Positions 34,053 to 45,445 of a stretch of DNA of 64,000 nucleotides are shown piece by piece; within the stretch, counting starts at the first letter, position 1, and the number at the start of each line of letters is the position of its first letter. The position numbers and the translations under genes are program-made. The stretch lies in the NCBI RefSeq assembly GCF_028502605.1, contig NC_079237.1, forward strand, positions 806,001 to 870,000. The letters are read 5' to 3'. A model generated the notes under the pieces. It searched no databases. It saw nothing but the letters and a program-made list of their open reading frames with translations, and was not told the DNA's origin. This DNA comes from Trichoderma breve. Its lineage: Eukaryota > Ascomycota > Sordariomycetes > Hypocreales > Hypocreaceae.

Positions 34053-35355
34053 TGCTGTCGCGCGTCGCGGCTGAATAGGTATACGTTGAATGGAAAATGA
34101 AGAAAAAGGGACTTTACTCTGCGTCGGTATCTTTTCTTGTCGCTCTTAGGCGCCAGCCTCGCTCACACTGCAAAGGCTGGAATGTGCATGGAAGAGAGAA
34201 AAGCCCAAATTTCATTGTTTGCTTTGTCCCAGACCCTGCAAGGCCAATGAACCTGCGACACGGGCTGAGTGACTGACAGAATCCTCTGATACCTTTGGAC
34301 CAACCACGTCACAGAGCCAACCGCCCACTTAGCAAGAGGGATGTGCAACGCCGATTTGCCATACAATCGCGTTGTCGGCTCAATACATGCTCCGTACGGA
34401 GTACTTGGCACAGAAAAAAAGCAAATACTACACCTCACTGGCGTCGGACTGCGCTGTGCTATTATACTATTATAGGAAGCCAGCCCGCTCAGCTGATGGG
34501 GGACGGAAATCCTTCTTATGCCGTTGACTTACGGATACACCACACCACATACTGCCTGCCTGTCACGGATATGCAACACGAGGCCACTCCACCTCGTGCT
34601 CGAGCATTCTCTCTATCAAATGAGAAATGATGAGCTCCAGTGTCGTGAGGCTCTGTTGTCCCCTGGTTTACAGCAAGTGTTCGCCCAATGGTAAAAATGC
34701 CTCACCCTAGAGATTGCGTGTTGTGCCTGTAAGAAAATTCGGTTGTCAGACCAATAAAAGACAGAGCTGTCCGCGGCATAGACGGCTGCGGGATGCGGTA
34801 GCTTCGGTAAGTGTAAATACCAAGGTAATTGCCATGCTGTTCAGTTGACAACTGAGGGAGGGGGGGTGTCAAACTGACAACCTGTGGGCGGAAACTTACC
34901 GATAACTTATTATGGAGGCGCTTATAATGCCTGTCAAGTACCCAAGCGGGGGATCTACTTGAGGATACATGGCAATTTCCACAGGGGTTCCGGGGCTGAA
35001 GCTGCCTACATGTATGTGCTAAGGTATTATTGGTATAGCAGCACTGGAGTTGAGGTCAAGGTACAGGATTGAGGTGATCCTCGCGTGTTCGCTGATGCAC
35101 ACTCCTTGTCTTACACATTTGGTTGTTTGACCGATGGATTCCTTTCCATGCCTTGCTTTTCTTTTCTCGCCCACATCAAACCCGAGCAATGTTTTACAAA
35201 ATCAACCTCGTTGTCCCTTACATACCTTAGACAATAGACTGTCTAGATAACTTCCTACTTCTAAGATAGCGGATTGGCACTGAGATCCTAGAAGTTCCAC
35301 TTCACTTCCACTTCTATTTTGTCGCTGTGGAGCTGTGCGCTTTACCTGCCCGAGG
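34053..35355. other. Divergent intergenic region between PAQR copy 1 and the NLR-like gene
   Basis: The 1.3 kb contains a palindromic CTCCGTACGGAG at 34390-34401 and T-rich promoter-like sequence close to the NLR start. ORFs are short. No gene is supported. Confidence 0.45.
34390..34401. repeat. Palindrome CTCCGTACGGAG
   Basis: The 12-base sequence is a perfect inverted repeat. Related TACGGAGTA or TACTCCGTA sequences occur at 15908, 15931 and 61762, always between genes. Confidence 0.5.
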
Positions 35356-38300
35356 ATGGCGTCCCGTGAGGACTACTTAGTTGGGTGGGTTTGCGCATTG
35401 CCGGTAGAGGTTGCGGCAGCCAAAGCGACGCTTGATCACATTCATGATAACCTGCCTTCATCACCTGAACACAACTTGGACGACAGCAACAACTATATTC
35501 TAGGCAGTCTTCAAGGTCACAATGTCGTGATCGCGTATCCAACTTCTGGCGTCTATGGCCAAGTGTCGGTGGCGAGCGTGGCCACCCAGCTGCTCGCCAG
35601 CTTCAAATCTATCCGGTTCACTCTGATGGTTGGCATTGCAGGAGGGGTTCCAGAAACCAAAGAGGATATTCGTCTTGGCGATGTCGTTGTAAGCAAATCG
35701 ACGGCTGACTGGCCGGGTGTCATTCAATGCCAGTACGACGTAAACGGGGAGCAAGTCGATGATCAAAATCAGTTGGTTCGCGGCAGGGCATCAGATCAGC
35801 CGACACCATTACTTCTTACAGCTATGGGAAAGGCCGAGACAGCCGCCATCTTTGATGAAAGTCATATGTCTAAGTACATCTCTGAGATTGTGCAGAAAGA
35901 TCCCGTGGCCTTTGCCCATCCTGGCCCAGGGCAAGACGTCCTCTTTGAACCAGACTATCATCACACAGCCATTGAGTCTGAAGAAGATGGATGCGAACAT
36001 TGCAATCCAGATAGGATCCGGCCTCGGCAGCCACGGGAGACACAAGACCCCATAGTTCATTATGGGTTGATTGTCTCTGGGAATTCTCTGATACGCCACG
36101 GAGCGACCCGGGACCAGCTCGCGCAGAAGCAAGGCGCTCTCTGTTTGGAGACGGAGGTGAACGGCCTGAAAAATGCTGCCAAGTACTTGGTCATTCGAGG
36201 AATCTGCGACTATGCAGATTCGCATAGCTCCAAGCTCTGGCATGCCTACGCCGCCGCCGCAGCAGCAGCATATGCTAAAGAGATCCTTTCTTTCATACCA
36301 ACGATTGTCAAGGCGACAACTCTGGCAACAAACACATATGCTGAGGCCGCGCCGGTCCTTGATGCTTTGCTACTAACCCGGCCCGAAGTTGACCGGAAAT
36401 CCCTTATTGCTTTGAAAGGGCGCAGAGTTGATGGCACCTGCGAGTGGCTCGTACAGCACCCCAGCTATCAGGGGTGGCTGGCAGACGCCAACCAACCACT
36501 TCTCTGGATCTCAGGCGGCCCTGGAAAAGGGAAGACCATGCTGTCAATCTATATTACCGAAGTGCTACAGCCAATTGTTGACGTCGGTGAAAATGTTCTC
36601 CTTTATTATTTCTGTAGCAACCGCGATAAGAACCGCAACACCGCACTTACCATCATGAGAGGCATCATACATCAATGGATCAGCCGCCATTCACACTTGG
36701 CGCAACACGTCAGGAGTTCCTTCGAGGGCACTGAAACAACCAAATATACCGTCTCCAGCTTCGTCTCCTTGTGGAGGGTGTTTCTTACTCTGCTTCAGCA
36801 GAGCGGGTCTTCTCAGGTAGTCTGTGTGCTGGATGGTTTGGACGAATGCGAAAAGGAATCACTCGGGCAGCTTCTCGATGCCATTGGAACCTATCTATCG
36901 AAGTCTGAGGAAAAGGAGAGACCACGACTGAAGCTCATTCTTCTCTCTCGACCACAACCAGCCATTTTGGAGAGATCGCTTGGCCAATATGAACAGATCA
37001 AATTGGACGCTTCTGGTACAGAGATTTCGCGTGATATAGAGACATACATCTTCGCCAAAGTTGCCGAACTGGCATACGACCAAAACCTCTCGGAAGAACA
37101 GATTGCCCAAGTTCAAAAGGCATTGTTGGCTGGCGCTGATGGTACCTTTTTGTGGGTTGGATTCGTTGCCAATGAGCTTCAGGGCAGGAGTTGGGACAAA
37201 ATGAATGAGATTCTCCATCGTGTTCCTAAAGGCCTTGGTGGTGTCTACCAACGGCTTCTTCAGCAAATTGAGGACAAGGATGCGCTGGTCCCTATTCTTC
37301 AATGGGTTGTTCTGGCTGCCCGGCCTCTCACACTGGATGAGTTGACGGCGGCCACCGGGATTAAGGGATCTGGGAACTTTTCGGCAACGGACGTGATTAG
37401 GAATCGGCTCAGACTCTGCGGACTAATGGTGAAAATCCAAGGAAATGTAGTCAACCTGGTCCACGAGTCGGCAAAGGAGTTTTTTCAGAGCAATCAAGTC
37501 AACATCAAAGGGATCAGCAGGTTCCGCATGAGCCACGACACTCATAGGAGTCTTATGCGAACCTGCCTAGAACACGTTGAACGTGGTTATGGAAGCCCCG
37601 GAAATATGAAAGAGAGATCTGCCAAATACCCTCTCTTGACTTATGCCAGCCAGTATTGGCCGGTGCATTTCCAGCACGCCATGGATGTAATTGATGCGTC
37701 GTCTGAGTTCTCGCGTCCGTTCTTCCAGGTTGAGTCTCCAATCCGGGACGATTGGTGGAAATTCTACTGGGAGCAGGAGAAGAATGGCAGAAATCCGCCC
37801 AAGTTCACGCTCTTGCATCTTGCTGCGTACCTTGGCAATGTATCTTGGGCCAAGTTGCTGATCAAAGAGAGTTCTCGTGCCATTTCGAGAAAGGACAATT
37901 ACGGCCGGACGCCACTTTCCTGGGCCGTCAACAGAGGTCACCGAGACATGGTTGAATTGCTGCTTGACCATGGTGCTCGTATCAATGTCAAAGATCGGAG
38001 CGATTTGACAGCACTCCATGTAGCGGTTACTGGACAGCACAAGGAGATTGTGTCTGTGCTGATCGACCGGGGTGCCCGTCTCGAGAGTAAATCCGAGCAT
38101 GGCGACACACCCCTGATTCGAGCCATTCAAGCGAACTCGAGGGAAATCATCCAGATTTTACTCGAGCGTGGAGCACGTGTGAACAAATTGCCAACTCCTC
38201 CAGGAGTTGCATCCCTGAGACCACCTACGGATCCAATGGAAGAGCGGGTAAAGGAGCTATTGACGCTTCAAGAACCAATTTTCCTTGCAAGATACAACAA

Positions 38301-39372
38301 AGCATCACGAAATGTTGGCATGGTCATGAAAGCCCTAGGCCTTTCGTTCCGCTTTCCCATCATTCTTCGGTTGATGACACTGTATTTGAAGTTTATAGCG
38401 TTTGACCGCTGGGAGCATATGTCTGTACTGCAGGAGCTCGTTGACGAGAACAGAACAGACGAACTGCGAGAATGGGCTGAACAGTATCGCGAGTTCTTCG
38501 TCCAGTTGGTTGTTGCCAGAAATCCTAGAAGATTAACGGCCATGACCGACTTGCCAACGCAGATATTCCGGGCCGTCGCTCCTGGAGATCTTCACGCATT
38601 GCTGGCAATCGCAGTTCTTGTCGGTTCGGAAACTAAACTCGCAGCCAATCGACAAGGATGGAGAGAAGGAGATTTCATCACAGCGAGGGCATTCTCACAT
38701 TGGGCCGCCGTTGCCTATGACAGAGACGCAGAAGAGTACTTGCACTATGGTGTTCGCGAGTTCTTGAACGATTTCGATGCTTGTATTCAAAGTGGAAACC
38801 GAGAAGATAACGTGCATCGTTCGGCGTTACTCTTGACCTGCCAGTTTGGCATGCTCGATAACAAAGAGCCGAAACCGATCGATTACTTCGCTAGGGTCAT
38901 TGCAGAATTCTACGAGGGATACATTGGCAGCAGCCATGAAGTTGACTTGTTCAGTGACTTGAACCAGGCATGCGCCAATGAGCTCATGGTCATCAGCCAA
39001 ACCCAAGACTCTCACAGGCTATCTCTCTTCCTGACGAGCATTGTCCAATTTGCTCAGCGTTCTCAAGACAAGGGATTGGACCGCTTTCTCAACATACCCT
39101 CAGCATCATGCTTGATTCTCTGCCAAGAAAATGCCGCGGCTCACAGGTGGCTGATTGGCGAGGCAATCCCAGAAGCATTTAGTGCTTTGATAGCACAACA
39201 ACCCGCCGGAGCGCTTCAGAAGAGGGCGTGCAAAACTCTTGTGGAGTGCTTGATCATTGCAAAGCAGTATGGGTTGGCATTGCCTGCGGCGGAACTGAAG
39301 CAAAGAGTGAAGCAGCACTTGCACGAATTGCCGGGAATCGAAAATATGATAAAGGGGATTATTGGTTTATGA
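35356..39372 (+). CDS. NLR-like STAND protein: PNP domain, NACHT, ankyrin repeats
   Basis: The single exon encodes 1,338 residues. Residues 6-315 form a nucleoside-phosphorylase (PNP_UDP) domain, with DYLVGWVCALPVE, GIAGGVP and GICDYADSHS. The PNP segment normally reading C(F)EMEAAG is LCLETEVNG here, a change at the nucleoside site. A NACHT NTPase follows, with Walker A SGGPGKGKT (about 387-395) and Walker B VVCVLDGLDECEK (about 488-500). Residues 815-955 hold about four ankyrin repeats. The last 380 residues are helical and do not match a family I know. Fungal NLRs of this layout take part in non-self recognition and can trigger cell death, and the N-terminal domain is the effector or signalling part. 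No effector gene directly abuts its 5' side. ATG 35356 is chosen because the frame before it starts with GTG and the PNP opening follows. Confidence 0.9.
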   Translation: MASREDYLVGWVCALPVEVAAAKATLDHIHDNLPSSPEHNLDDSNNYILGSLQGHNVVIAYPTSGVYGQVSVASVATQLLASFKSIRFTLMVGIAGGVPETKEDIRLGDVVVSKSTADWPGVIQCQYDVNGEQVDDQNQLVRGRASDQPTPLLLTAMGKAETAAIFDESHMSKYISEIVQKDPVAFAHPGPGQDVLFEPDYHHTAIESEEDGCEHCNPDRIRPRQPRETQDPIVHYGLIVSGNSLIRHGATRDQLAQKQGALCLETEVNGLKNAAKYLVIRGICDYADSHSSKLWHAYAAAAAAAYAKEILSFIPTIVKATTLATNTYAEAAPVLDALLLTRPEVDRKSLIALKGRRVDGTCEWLVQHPSYQGWLADANQPLLWISGGPGKGKTMLSIYITEVLQPIVDVGENVLLYYFCSNRDKNRNTALTIMRGIIHQWISRHSHLAQHVRSSFEGTETTKYTVSSFVSLWRVFLTLLQQSGSSQVVCVLDGLDECEKESLGQLLDAIGTYLSKSEEKERPRLKLILLSRPQPAILERSLGQYEQIKLDASGTEISRDIETYIFAKVAELAYDQNLSEEQIAQVQKALLAGADGTFLWVGFVANELQGRSWDKMNEILHRVPKGLGGVYQRLLQQIEDKDALVPILQWVVLAARPLTLDELTAATGIKGSGNFSATDVIRNRLRLCGLMVKIQGNVVNLVHESAKEFFQSNQVNIKGISRFRMSHDTHRSLMRTCLEHVERGYGSPGNMKERSAKYPLLTYASQYWPVHFQHAMDVIDASSEFSRPFFQVESPIRDDWWKFYWEQEKNGRNPPKFTLLHLAAYLGNVSWAKLLIKESSRAISRKDNYGRTPLSWAVNRGHRDMVELLLDHGARINVKDRSDLTALHVAVTGQHKEIVSVLIDRGARLESKSEHGDTPLIRAIQANSREIIQILLERGARVNKLPTPPGVASLRPPTDPMEERVKELLTLQEPIFLARYNKASRNVGMVMKALGLSFRFPIILRLMTLYLKFIAFDRWEHMSVLQELVDENRTDELREWAEQYREFFVQLVVARNPRRLTAMTDLPTQIFRAVAPGDLHALLAIAVLVGSETKLAANRQGWREGDFITARAFSHWAAVAYDRDAEEYLHYGVREFLNDFDACIQSGNREDNVHRSALLLTCQFGMLDNKEPKPIDYFARVIAEFYEGYIGSSHEVDLFSDLNQACANELMVISQTQDSHRLSLFLTSIVQFAQRSQDKGLDRFLNIPSASCLILCQENAAAHRWLIGEAIPEAFSALIAQQPAGALQKRACKTLVECLIIAKQYGLALPAAELKQRVKQHLHELPGIENMIKGIIGL

Positions 39373-39600
39373 AGTAATGAAGTGTAGCTGGGTCTGCGTT
39401 TGGAATCAATTTTGAGTATTATTGGGCAGATTGATACGACTTTTGAGCGTCCTTTTATGTTAATGATACCTGTATCTATCGTTTAGTTTTCGTCAATTAA
39501 TCACAAGTAGTCATATAAAGCTCCACTCATTGCAGATGGTTTAATTATAGCTAAAAGTACATATATTTTAAAACAATCTCTCCTCTACGAGATGAACGTG

Positions 39601-42600
39601 CTATCCTATCAGCCGTTTCCAAAAGCCCGTTGCGCGCGACCGGACCGTCCTCGATTTGCGCTTATTGTCATTTGTCTGCGGTGCAGGCGCCGGCGATTCC
39701 ACCGGCGTACTTGAAGCTGAATGATCCGGAACAGATGTCGTTGACGAAACCGGGACAGATGAGGACGATTGTTCTGGCTCAGTAGGGAAGGTAGGCCGCC
39801 ACGACATTGGCGTGACTGACTCGACTTCCGGTGCGAATGAGACTGTTCGATCCGGAATAGAGAACTGACCCTTGGGTCTAAGTGCGCGTCGGATCTGGCC
39901 CTCCAACTCGGGGTCAGTATCTTGTCTTTGGTATCCAGCTTGGTGAAGCCTTTGTAAAACATCTTTATCTGAGATAAATTCTTCCCAGGTCTTGCGTCCT
40001 TGAGGGAGGATGTTGGGATCGGCACCGCTGTTGAGAAGCAGATCTATGATGGGAAGCATGCGCTTCTTTGCAGCGTAGTAGAGTGCAGTCCTTCTTCCAG
40101 AATCCCTCCTATTAACATGAGAAGCGTCTTTGATGAAGAGTCTAATTATAGGAATGTTGCCTATGACAACAGCTTGTCGTAACCCTGTGGCCGCCCTGCA
40201 ACAGCGTGACTTGCTAAAAGCCAAGTTACTGGTCGCTTTGTAGGTATGACTTGCTGGCCCAAGATCCAGCCATTCTTCTGCAGTGAGGCCGCTCTCATCA
40301 AAGAGGGCCCGAGGCTCTGTAATGAGAGAGCTATCCATCAGAACATTGATAGTAGCCAGATCTCGATTATGAACGGCTAGATGAAGAACGGACCAGCCAT
40401 GGTTATCCTGCTGAGAAACACTGGATCTTACGCGGTCGTCTCCTAAAAGCAATTGGACAACCTCAGGATGTCCCATGAATGCAGCGTGATGTAGTGCAGT
40501 CCAACCATGACATGTTGACTTGAGCGGGTCGGCTCCATATTCAAGAAGCAAGCTCACAACATGAGTATTTCCTCCATTTGCAGCACAGTGCAGTGGTGAT
40601 GTGCCATAGGAGCTGACGGCGTTGACGTTGGCCCCCTTCTCCAGCAACAGTTTGACAACTCCATAGTAGCCCTCCTCTGCCGCCCAATGTATTGCAGACC
40701 AACCATCGCGATCGCGATAATTTGGATCCCCACCATGTTCGAGGAGCAATTTTACAATGTCGAGGCTACCAGAAGCTGCTGCTTCTTCCAGTGGCACACC
40801 CAGCGAATCTTGAGTCTTAGACATGCCAGTATATTGGTCCAGAAGCCTCAAAGCAATGCTATATCTGCCCAGACCGGCTGCCCAAGTCAGCACAGACCTT
40901 CCATCGCCACTTATGAAATTGACATCTGCGCCTGCGTGGAGTAAATGGATGACGACTGCTTCATTCCCGGCAACCACAGCCCAGAGGAGCGGAGAAAATC
41001 CATATCTGTCAGTGATGCTTATATCAGCGCCGATGTCGACCAAGATCTGAACGGCTTCCTCGTGGCCCAACCCTGCATAGTGATGCACCAATGTTTGGCC
41101 ATTATCATCTTCTAGATTCAGGATGGCTTTACCGCCTGCGCCCAGGAGCAGCAGAAAAATTACATGAACACTTTGATGCCTTCCTAGGGGAGAATACCAC
41201 AGCGCGGTCCTGCCGCTATTGTCTCTGCTGCTCCAATTCGCGCCTTCTTTGATCAGGGATTCAACCAAGTCCTGGTCGCCAGCCTGTACCGCGCGATGAA
41301 GCTTCGTCATGCCTGACTCGTCTTTGTCCTCCAAGTCGAGTCCTGATACCGATGCCCTGATATCTTCTTCACGGGGGTCCCCAGTGACATCTGCAACTTC
41401 AGAGTTGTCATGCTGGAAGTCTAGTTTTTCGTCATCCAGTAAACTGTACATGGATCTGCGAACGTTTGCAAACCCCTGCCCATCATCTTCTGATCCTTCG
41501 TCGCTTTTGATGCTTTTAGCATCATCATCGCTAGGCAGTTTTTGCAATGTAAGCAACGCAATCTCTTTTATATGAGCAGCGACGTGCAACTGGAGAGCAT
41601 CACTTGAGAAGACGGCACTAGATTCGGCTTTTTCTGGGGGTTGAAAGTCGTCGCCAAATGGGCACTCCAGCAACTTATTAAGGGCTGGTCTTTGTGCTGC
41701 GCTGCTGAGCATCCCGGCAAGTTCTTTAGGCACGTCATGCTCTTCGATTGAATGCTTCTGATAGTCGAGCTCCTGATCAAAGGTTCTGGGAGGGTGAGAA
41801 GGGGCCCTGCACTCCCATGTATGTCCGTGAGCGTTCTGCATGTGGCCGATCCACGCTTTCGATGATTCAAATGTGAGCGGGCCGGTCTTGTTATGACCTG
41901 CCTCTAAACAGTGTGGGAAAACACAAATGAAAGGTTCCAGATCTCCGATGACATGGTTGCTAGAGCAGGTTAGCTATTGTGTTATCACGAGAATAGTCAT
42001 CGGCTGCTTACTTCCACATCATTGTCTTGTTAGAGTTCTTAAACTCAATAATAACGCCGCAGTATGGGCACTCCGGTGTTGAGGGTAATGGAGGGAACGA
42101 CAATTTGTTGTTCACCAGAACCGATTTAGCCCGAGGAACCTCAGTTACGGACTTGGCTAATAAAGCTCCAACAGCAGTCTGTCGAGCAGTTGTTGCAGTC
42201 GTTACCGGCACCACCGGGGCACCACCTTGTCCCGATGTTCTGTTGGTGGTCGCAGGCTTTGGTAACGCACTCGGAGCAAAATGTACAGCCGGAGCACTCT
42301 CCTTGATCTTGGGCAATTGAACTTCAGGCGGTTTAGTTTGAGGATTCTGAACCGTCAAGTCGATGCGCCTTCGGTGAGATCGCTGATAATACAGTCGTCG
42401 AAGTCGGAGCGCATTGGCTTCCATCATTGCCAAGCGAAGGGAATCAGGAGCCATAGGAAACCGGAATTTGATGTAGCAGTCTGTGTAGCGGGTTAATTCC
42501 TCTATCTTTTCGTTCGCCTCTTTATCGTCCGTATATCTTTCAATTTTCAGAGCCCGGTTAGTCTTTGCGGACTTTCGTACGGCATTGGATAGGCGAAAGA

Positions 42601-43173
42601 GTCGTGACACTGTCCCGCCGATTGTGTCGGTGATTTTCGAAAAGTTCTCTTCTGCTTGATCCACGTCGCTGTCTGAGTCGCTTGCGTCGTCGTCGTCCCT
42701 CCTCGTGAGTTTCGAATCGCTGTATTCTGATATACGCTGTCGTTTTCTGCTTGGAGTCTGCGGGGGCGGGTCGTTGTTGATCGGCTTCACTGTTGTCGCA
42801 TTTCCCATTAGCATAGAATCCTTGATGTTGAGCCCGATCGAATTGGTGCGTTGAGTAACTTACAGGATGCCAAAGTATCGCAAATGACGTCTAGGAGCTG
42901 ATGTATAATGTCTACAACTGTGGGACTGAATCGGAGTCTGTAGTCCAACGAAACATTGAGCGGTCCATAGACGTCCATATTTGATGTCCAGAGTGTAAAG
43001 CGCGCCAGCTGGTCGTCCATGACAGTAGGATCCGGCACAATGTCTGGCAGAACCATGTATTTACGGAAGAGCGAGTTGCATTGCGCTGCGTGTTCTGCGA
43101 TGGTCGGGCGCAGGCCCTCTTGGAGAAAGACATCTTCTACAAGATCATCTTCCATGCGATCTAGACCTCTCAT
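39601..43173 (-). CDS. Ankyrin-repeat protein with zinc-finger-like region
   Basis: Exons 43173-42864, 42789-42012 and 41959-39601 give 1,148 residues. The N-terminal 100 residues include FTLWTSNMDVYGPLNVSLDY, a motif I associate with fungal ankyrin and C2H2 proteins. At about 343 a CPYCG pair begins a zinc-finger-like block that continues with FICVFPHC and a downstream WIGHMQNAHG, and further Cys/His groups to about 500. About eleven or twelve ankyrin repeats fill about 577-1040. The C-terminal 80 residues are Ser/Pro-rich. Intron 1 was placed between TCC T|GTAAGT and ACAG|TG AAG, with branch GCTAAT; other borders there give stop codons. The gene is tail-to-tail with the NLR (228 bases between stops), so the two may be partners, but this is inference. 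No NTPase domain is present. Confidence 0.85.
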
Positions 43174-44525
43174 GGCGAAAAAGTTCGATACATGCGGTCG
43201 GCCAGTCTTCGTGATTGCGCCAAATATGAAGATGCAGGGAGCTGATGCCCGTCTTTACGTAGAAAGAGGCCGCCAAATGTCGTGAACAATGAGATGGGGA
43301 TTAATAACGTCGTATGAATCTCTCAAGGTGTCAGAGAATGTGATGATGGATGTGTGTTGTATTGTATTGTATTGTCAATGCCAAATTGTGCCCAACCTCA
43401 GCTAATGTATGCCGTACAGTAGCGGCACAAAGGGTACATATTACCGCCGTGACAATCTGACAAAGGGCATGGACGTAATTGAGTAGCGGCTACGCCAGTG
43501 ACATTTAGCGACTGACATCCATGCCAATTGGCTTGCGATTCTCGTTTAATCGTAATCTCTCGCTGCTCTCTCAGTCCGTCGTCTTTGTCTAGAAACACTT
43601 GCCCCGCTGAGCACTGGCATCAACTTTGACCCCAAGATCTTTTTTGCGGGTGTTTCAGAGGAAAGGTCAAAGCACGAAACATGTAGAGCCCTTGTTCGTG
43701 TGTCAAATCGCTTACGAACAGACAGAGGCTTTACCGGTTAGCGGCATGAAGGATCATCAATGCGTGGTACTAGAAATGTAGCTTGCGCCGAGCAAGGGGG
43801 TTTATCCGTGTGACAAGTGCAAAATGATAAAAAGTACAGTACATTCCTGTTTTCCATTCCATGATATTTTGGGGTCTGAAGAGCCATTCAAGGATGGATA
43901 CTATGGGTCACGTCTTCGTGGTTTGGATTGACACGGAAAACCAAAATCAAAGGGGGCGTGAATGCAACAAGTGCAACAAGGCTCCCAGCCCACTTACCCA
44001 GCTTAGTAGGCATATGCGAGACTTTGCATATGTGTAGTCGTATGATAGAGAAGGCGCGCGATAGTTCGGTTGGTCCCGCGGTCCGGCTTGTTCACATTTC
44101 GCCATCGAATCAACGTGGCCGGAGGCGTTCTTGAGTTACCAGGATTAGAGCAGGGACAGGGGCAAGGACAGGTTGCTAGCCTAGTCCGCAACTCTGACGC
44201 CACAGAAGGATCACCAGGAAGCCTCACTATTTCCTCTCTTACTGGGGCCTATATTGTAAGAACTATCCCAACTACAGATATAACTACGTCGTTGTCCAAG
44301 CTATCCAAACACATGGAGAGTTGTTGAGCCTCTTTCACTCCACACCTTGCGGCTAGACTACTGCAGTCATTATGTAGCGTTTGGTTAGGCAATACCTGCT
44401 AATACTTAGTAGTTGGGAGTCCTGGTACTTACATATAACCTGGAAACTTGTCAAGTAAATAGGAAGTTGGACAGCTTGAAAACCCTAAGGAAACCCTTGC
44501 AACGTCTCAACCGAACCCTTGAGCC
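43174..44525. other. Divergent intergenic region upstream of the gasdermin-like gene
   Basis: The 1.35 kb holds the 5' regions of the zinc-finger/ankyrin gene and the gasdermin-like gene. It has a short TTGTA triple repeat at about 43357-43375. I see no other gene. Confidence 0.45.
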
Positions 44526-45356
44526 ATGGCCTTTACAAAGACGTATTTCCTATGTCCGACGTCTGACTTCATCCATCCGCCACCCACCGGTCCGTTATGC
44601 CTCGGTTCTATAATTCGCTCCACGTCATCCCCGCAATACCCTCTGAATAGAGCCAAAACCGTCGCCGTTGCTGACGCGTTCCCGCCTGTTGTAGAGACGG
44701 ACTGGAAGAAGACCGTTTCAACCGAAAAGGGCGTCGGTTTGGGTGTTTACGCACAGTTCTTACAGCTGGCTTCCGGCGGGTTGCCCGTCGGTCCCGAAGT
44801 CAACGTTGCACACTCGAACAAGACGAAGAGTATCTTTGCGTTTGATACGGTGACGACTTTGGCGTTTGAGCCGACACAAGAGTATGTGCAAGAAGCTGTC
44901 AAGGCACCCACCATACAGACATGGCTGAGGGAGCCCAAGCAAAAATTCGCACCCAGTGTCTCGCTCTACCTCGTCACGGGCATGAAGCTCGTCAAAGGCG
45001 CGAGAATCAAGTACTCGACTTCGCAGAGCACAAAGGTCTCTGGGAACATTGGTATTGATGTGCCTGCGCTGGCTACAACTTTTGGCCCAAAGGGTCGTTG
45101 GAACAGCACGAATGATGATGAGACTGAGATTAACCGTGAATCTGAATTTGTGTTTGCCTTCCGTGTCAAGAGGCTCAAGTTTGGGCGGAAACTCGCCGTT
45201 GAAGAGTATAACAAGGGCGCCTTTTTGGCTATTGGCGATGAAAAGGATGATGGTATATCTGTTCTGGTGGAGGATGTAGATGGGTCTGATATCAAGACCG
45301 CGATAGCCGTTCCCGATGTGGCCGAGAACGGCATTGTCTATTGCGTCCCTGCTTAA
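44526..45356 (+). CDS. Gasdermin-like pore-forming protein (RCD-1/HET-Q1 family)
   Basis: The intronless gene encodes 276 residues. It opens with YFLCPTSDFIHPPPTGPL and LGSII, a pattern I associate with fungal gasdermin-like proteins of the RCD-1/HET-Q1 group. The body alternates beta-rich stretches and basic segments (SLYLVTGMKLVKGARI, FVFAFRVKRLKFG), as expected for an N-terminal gasdermin pore domain. About 35-40 residues follow the last basic strand, the place of the short inhibitory tail in HET-Q1. In known fungal systems a clustered protease cuts off this tail, the rest inserts in the plasma membrane and the cell dies. The neighbour on the other strand, 89 bases away, is a subtilisin-like protease. 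The family call is from pattern recognition, not a search. No signal peptide is present. Confidence 0.75.
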   Translation: MAFTKTYFLCPTSDFIHPPPTGPLCLGSIIRSTSSPQYPLNRAKTVAVADAFPPVVETDWKKTVSTEKGVGLGVYAQFLQLASGGLPVGPEVNVAHSNKTKSIFAFDTVTTLAFEPTQEYVQEAVKAPTIQTWLREPKQKFAPSVSLYLVTGMKLVKGARIKYSTSQSTKVSGNIGIDVPALATTFGPKGRWNSTNDDETEINRESEFVFAFRVKRLKFGRKLAVEEYNKGAFLAIGDEKDDGISVLVEDVDGSDIKTAIAVPDVAENGIVYCVPA

Positions 45357-45445
45357 AGATAAAAGAATAAAAATAAATCGAATCATACTTGAGATCTCAT
45401 GAATTGGGTATATTGTTGGAAGTGGAGTGTATCGTTATTACGTTT

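Noticed and set aside
37567..38130. 187-codon ORF on the minus strand
   Set aside because: It is inside the coding part of the NLR-like gene on the other strand, and has no family features.
44760..45386. 208-codon ORF on the minus strand
   Set aside because: It is antisense to the gasdermin-like gene. The + strand frame has the protein-like sequence and a clear ATG.
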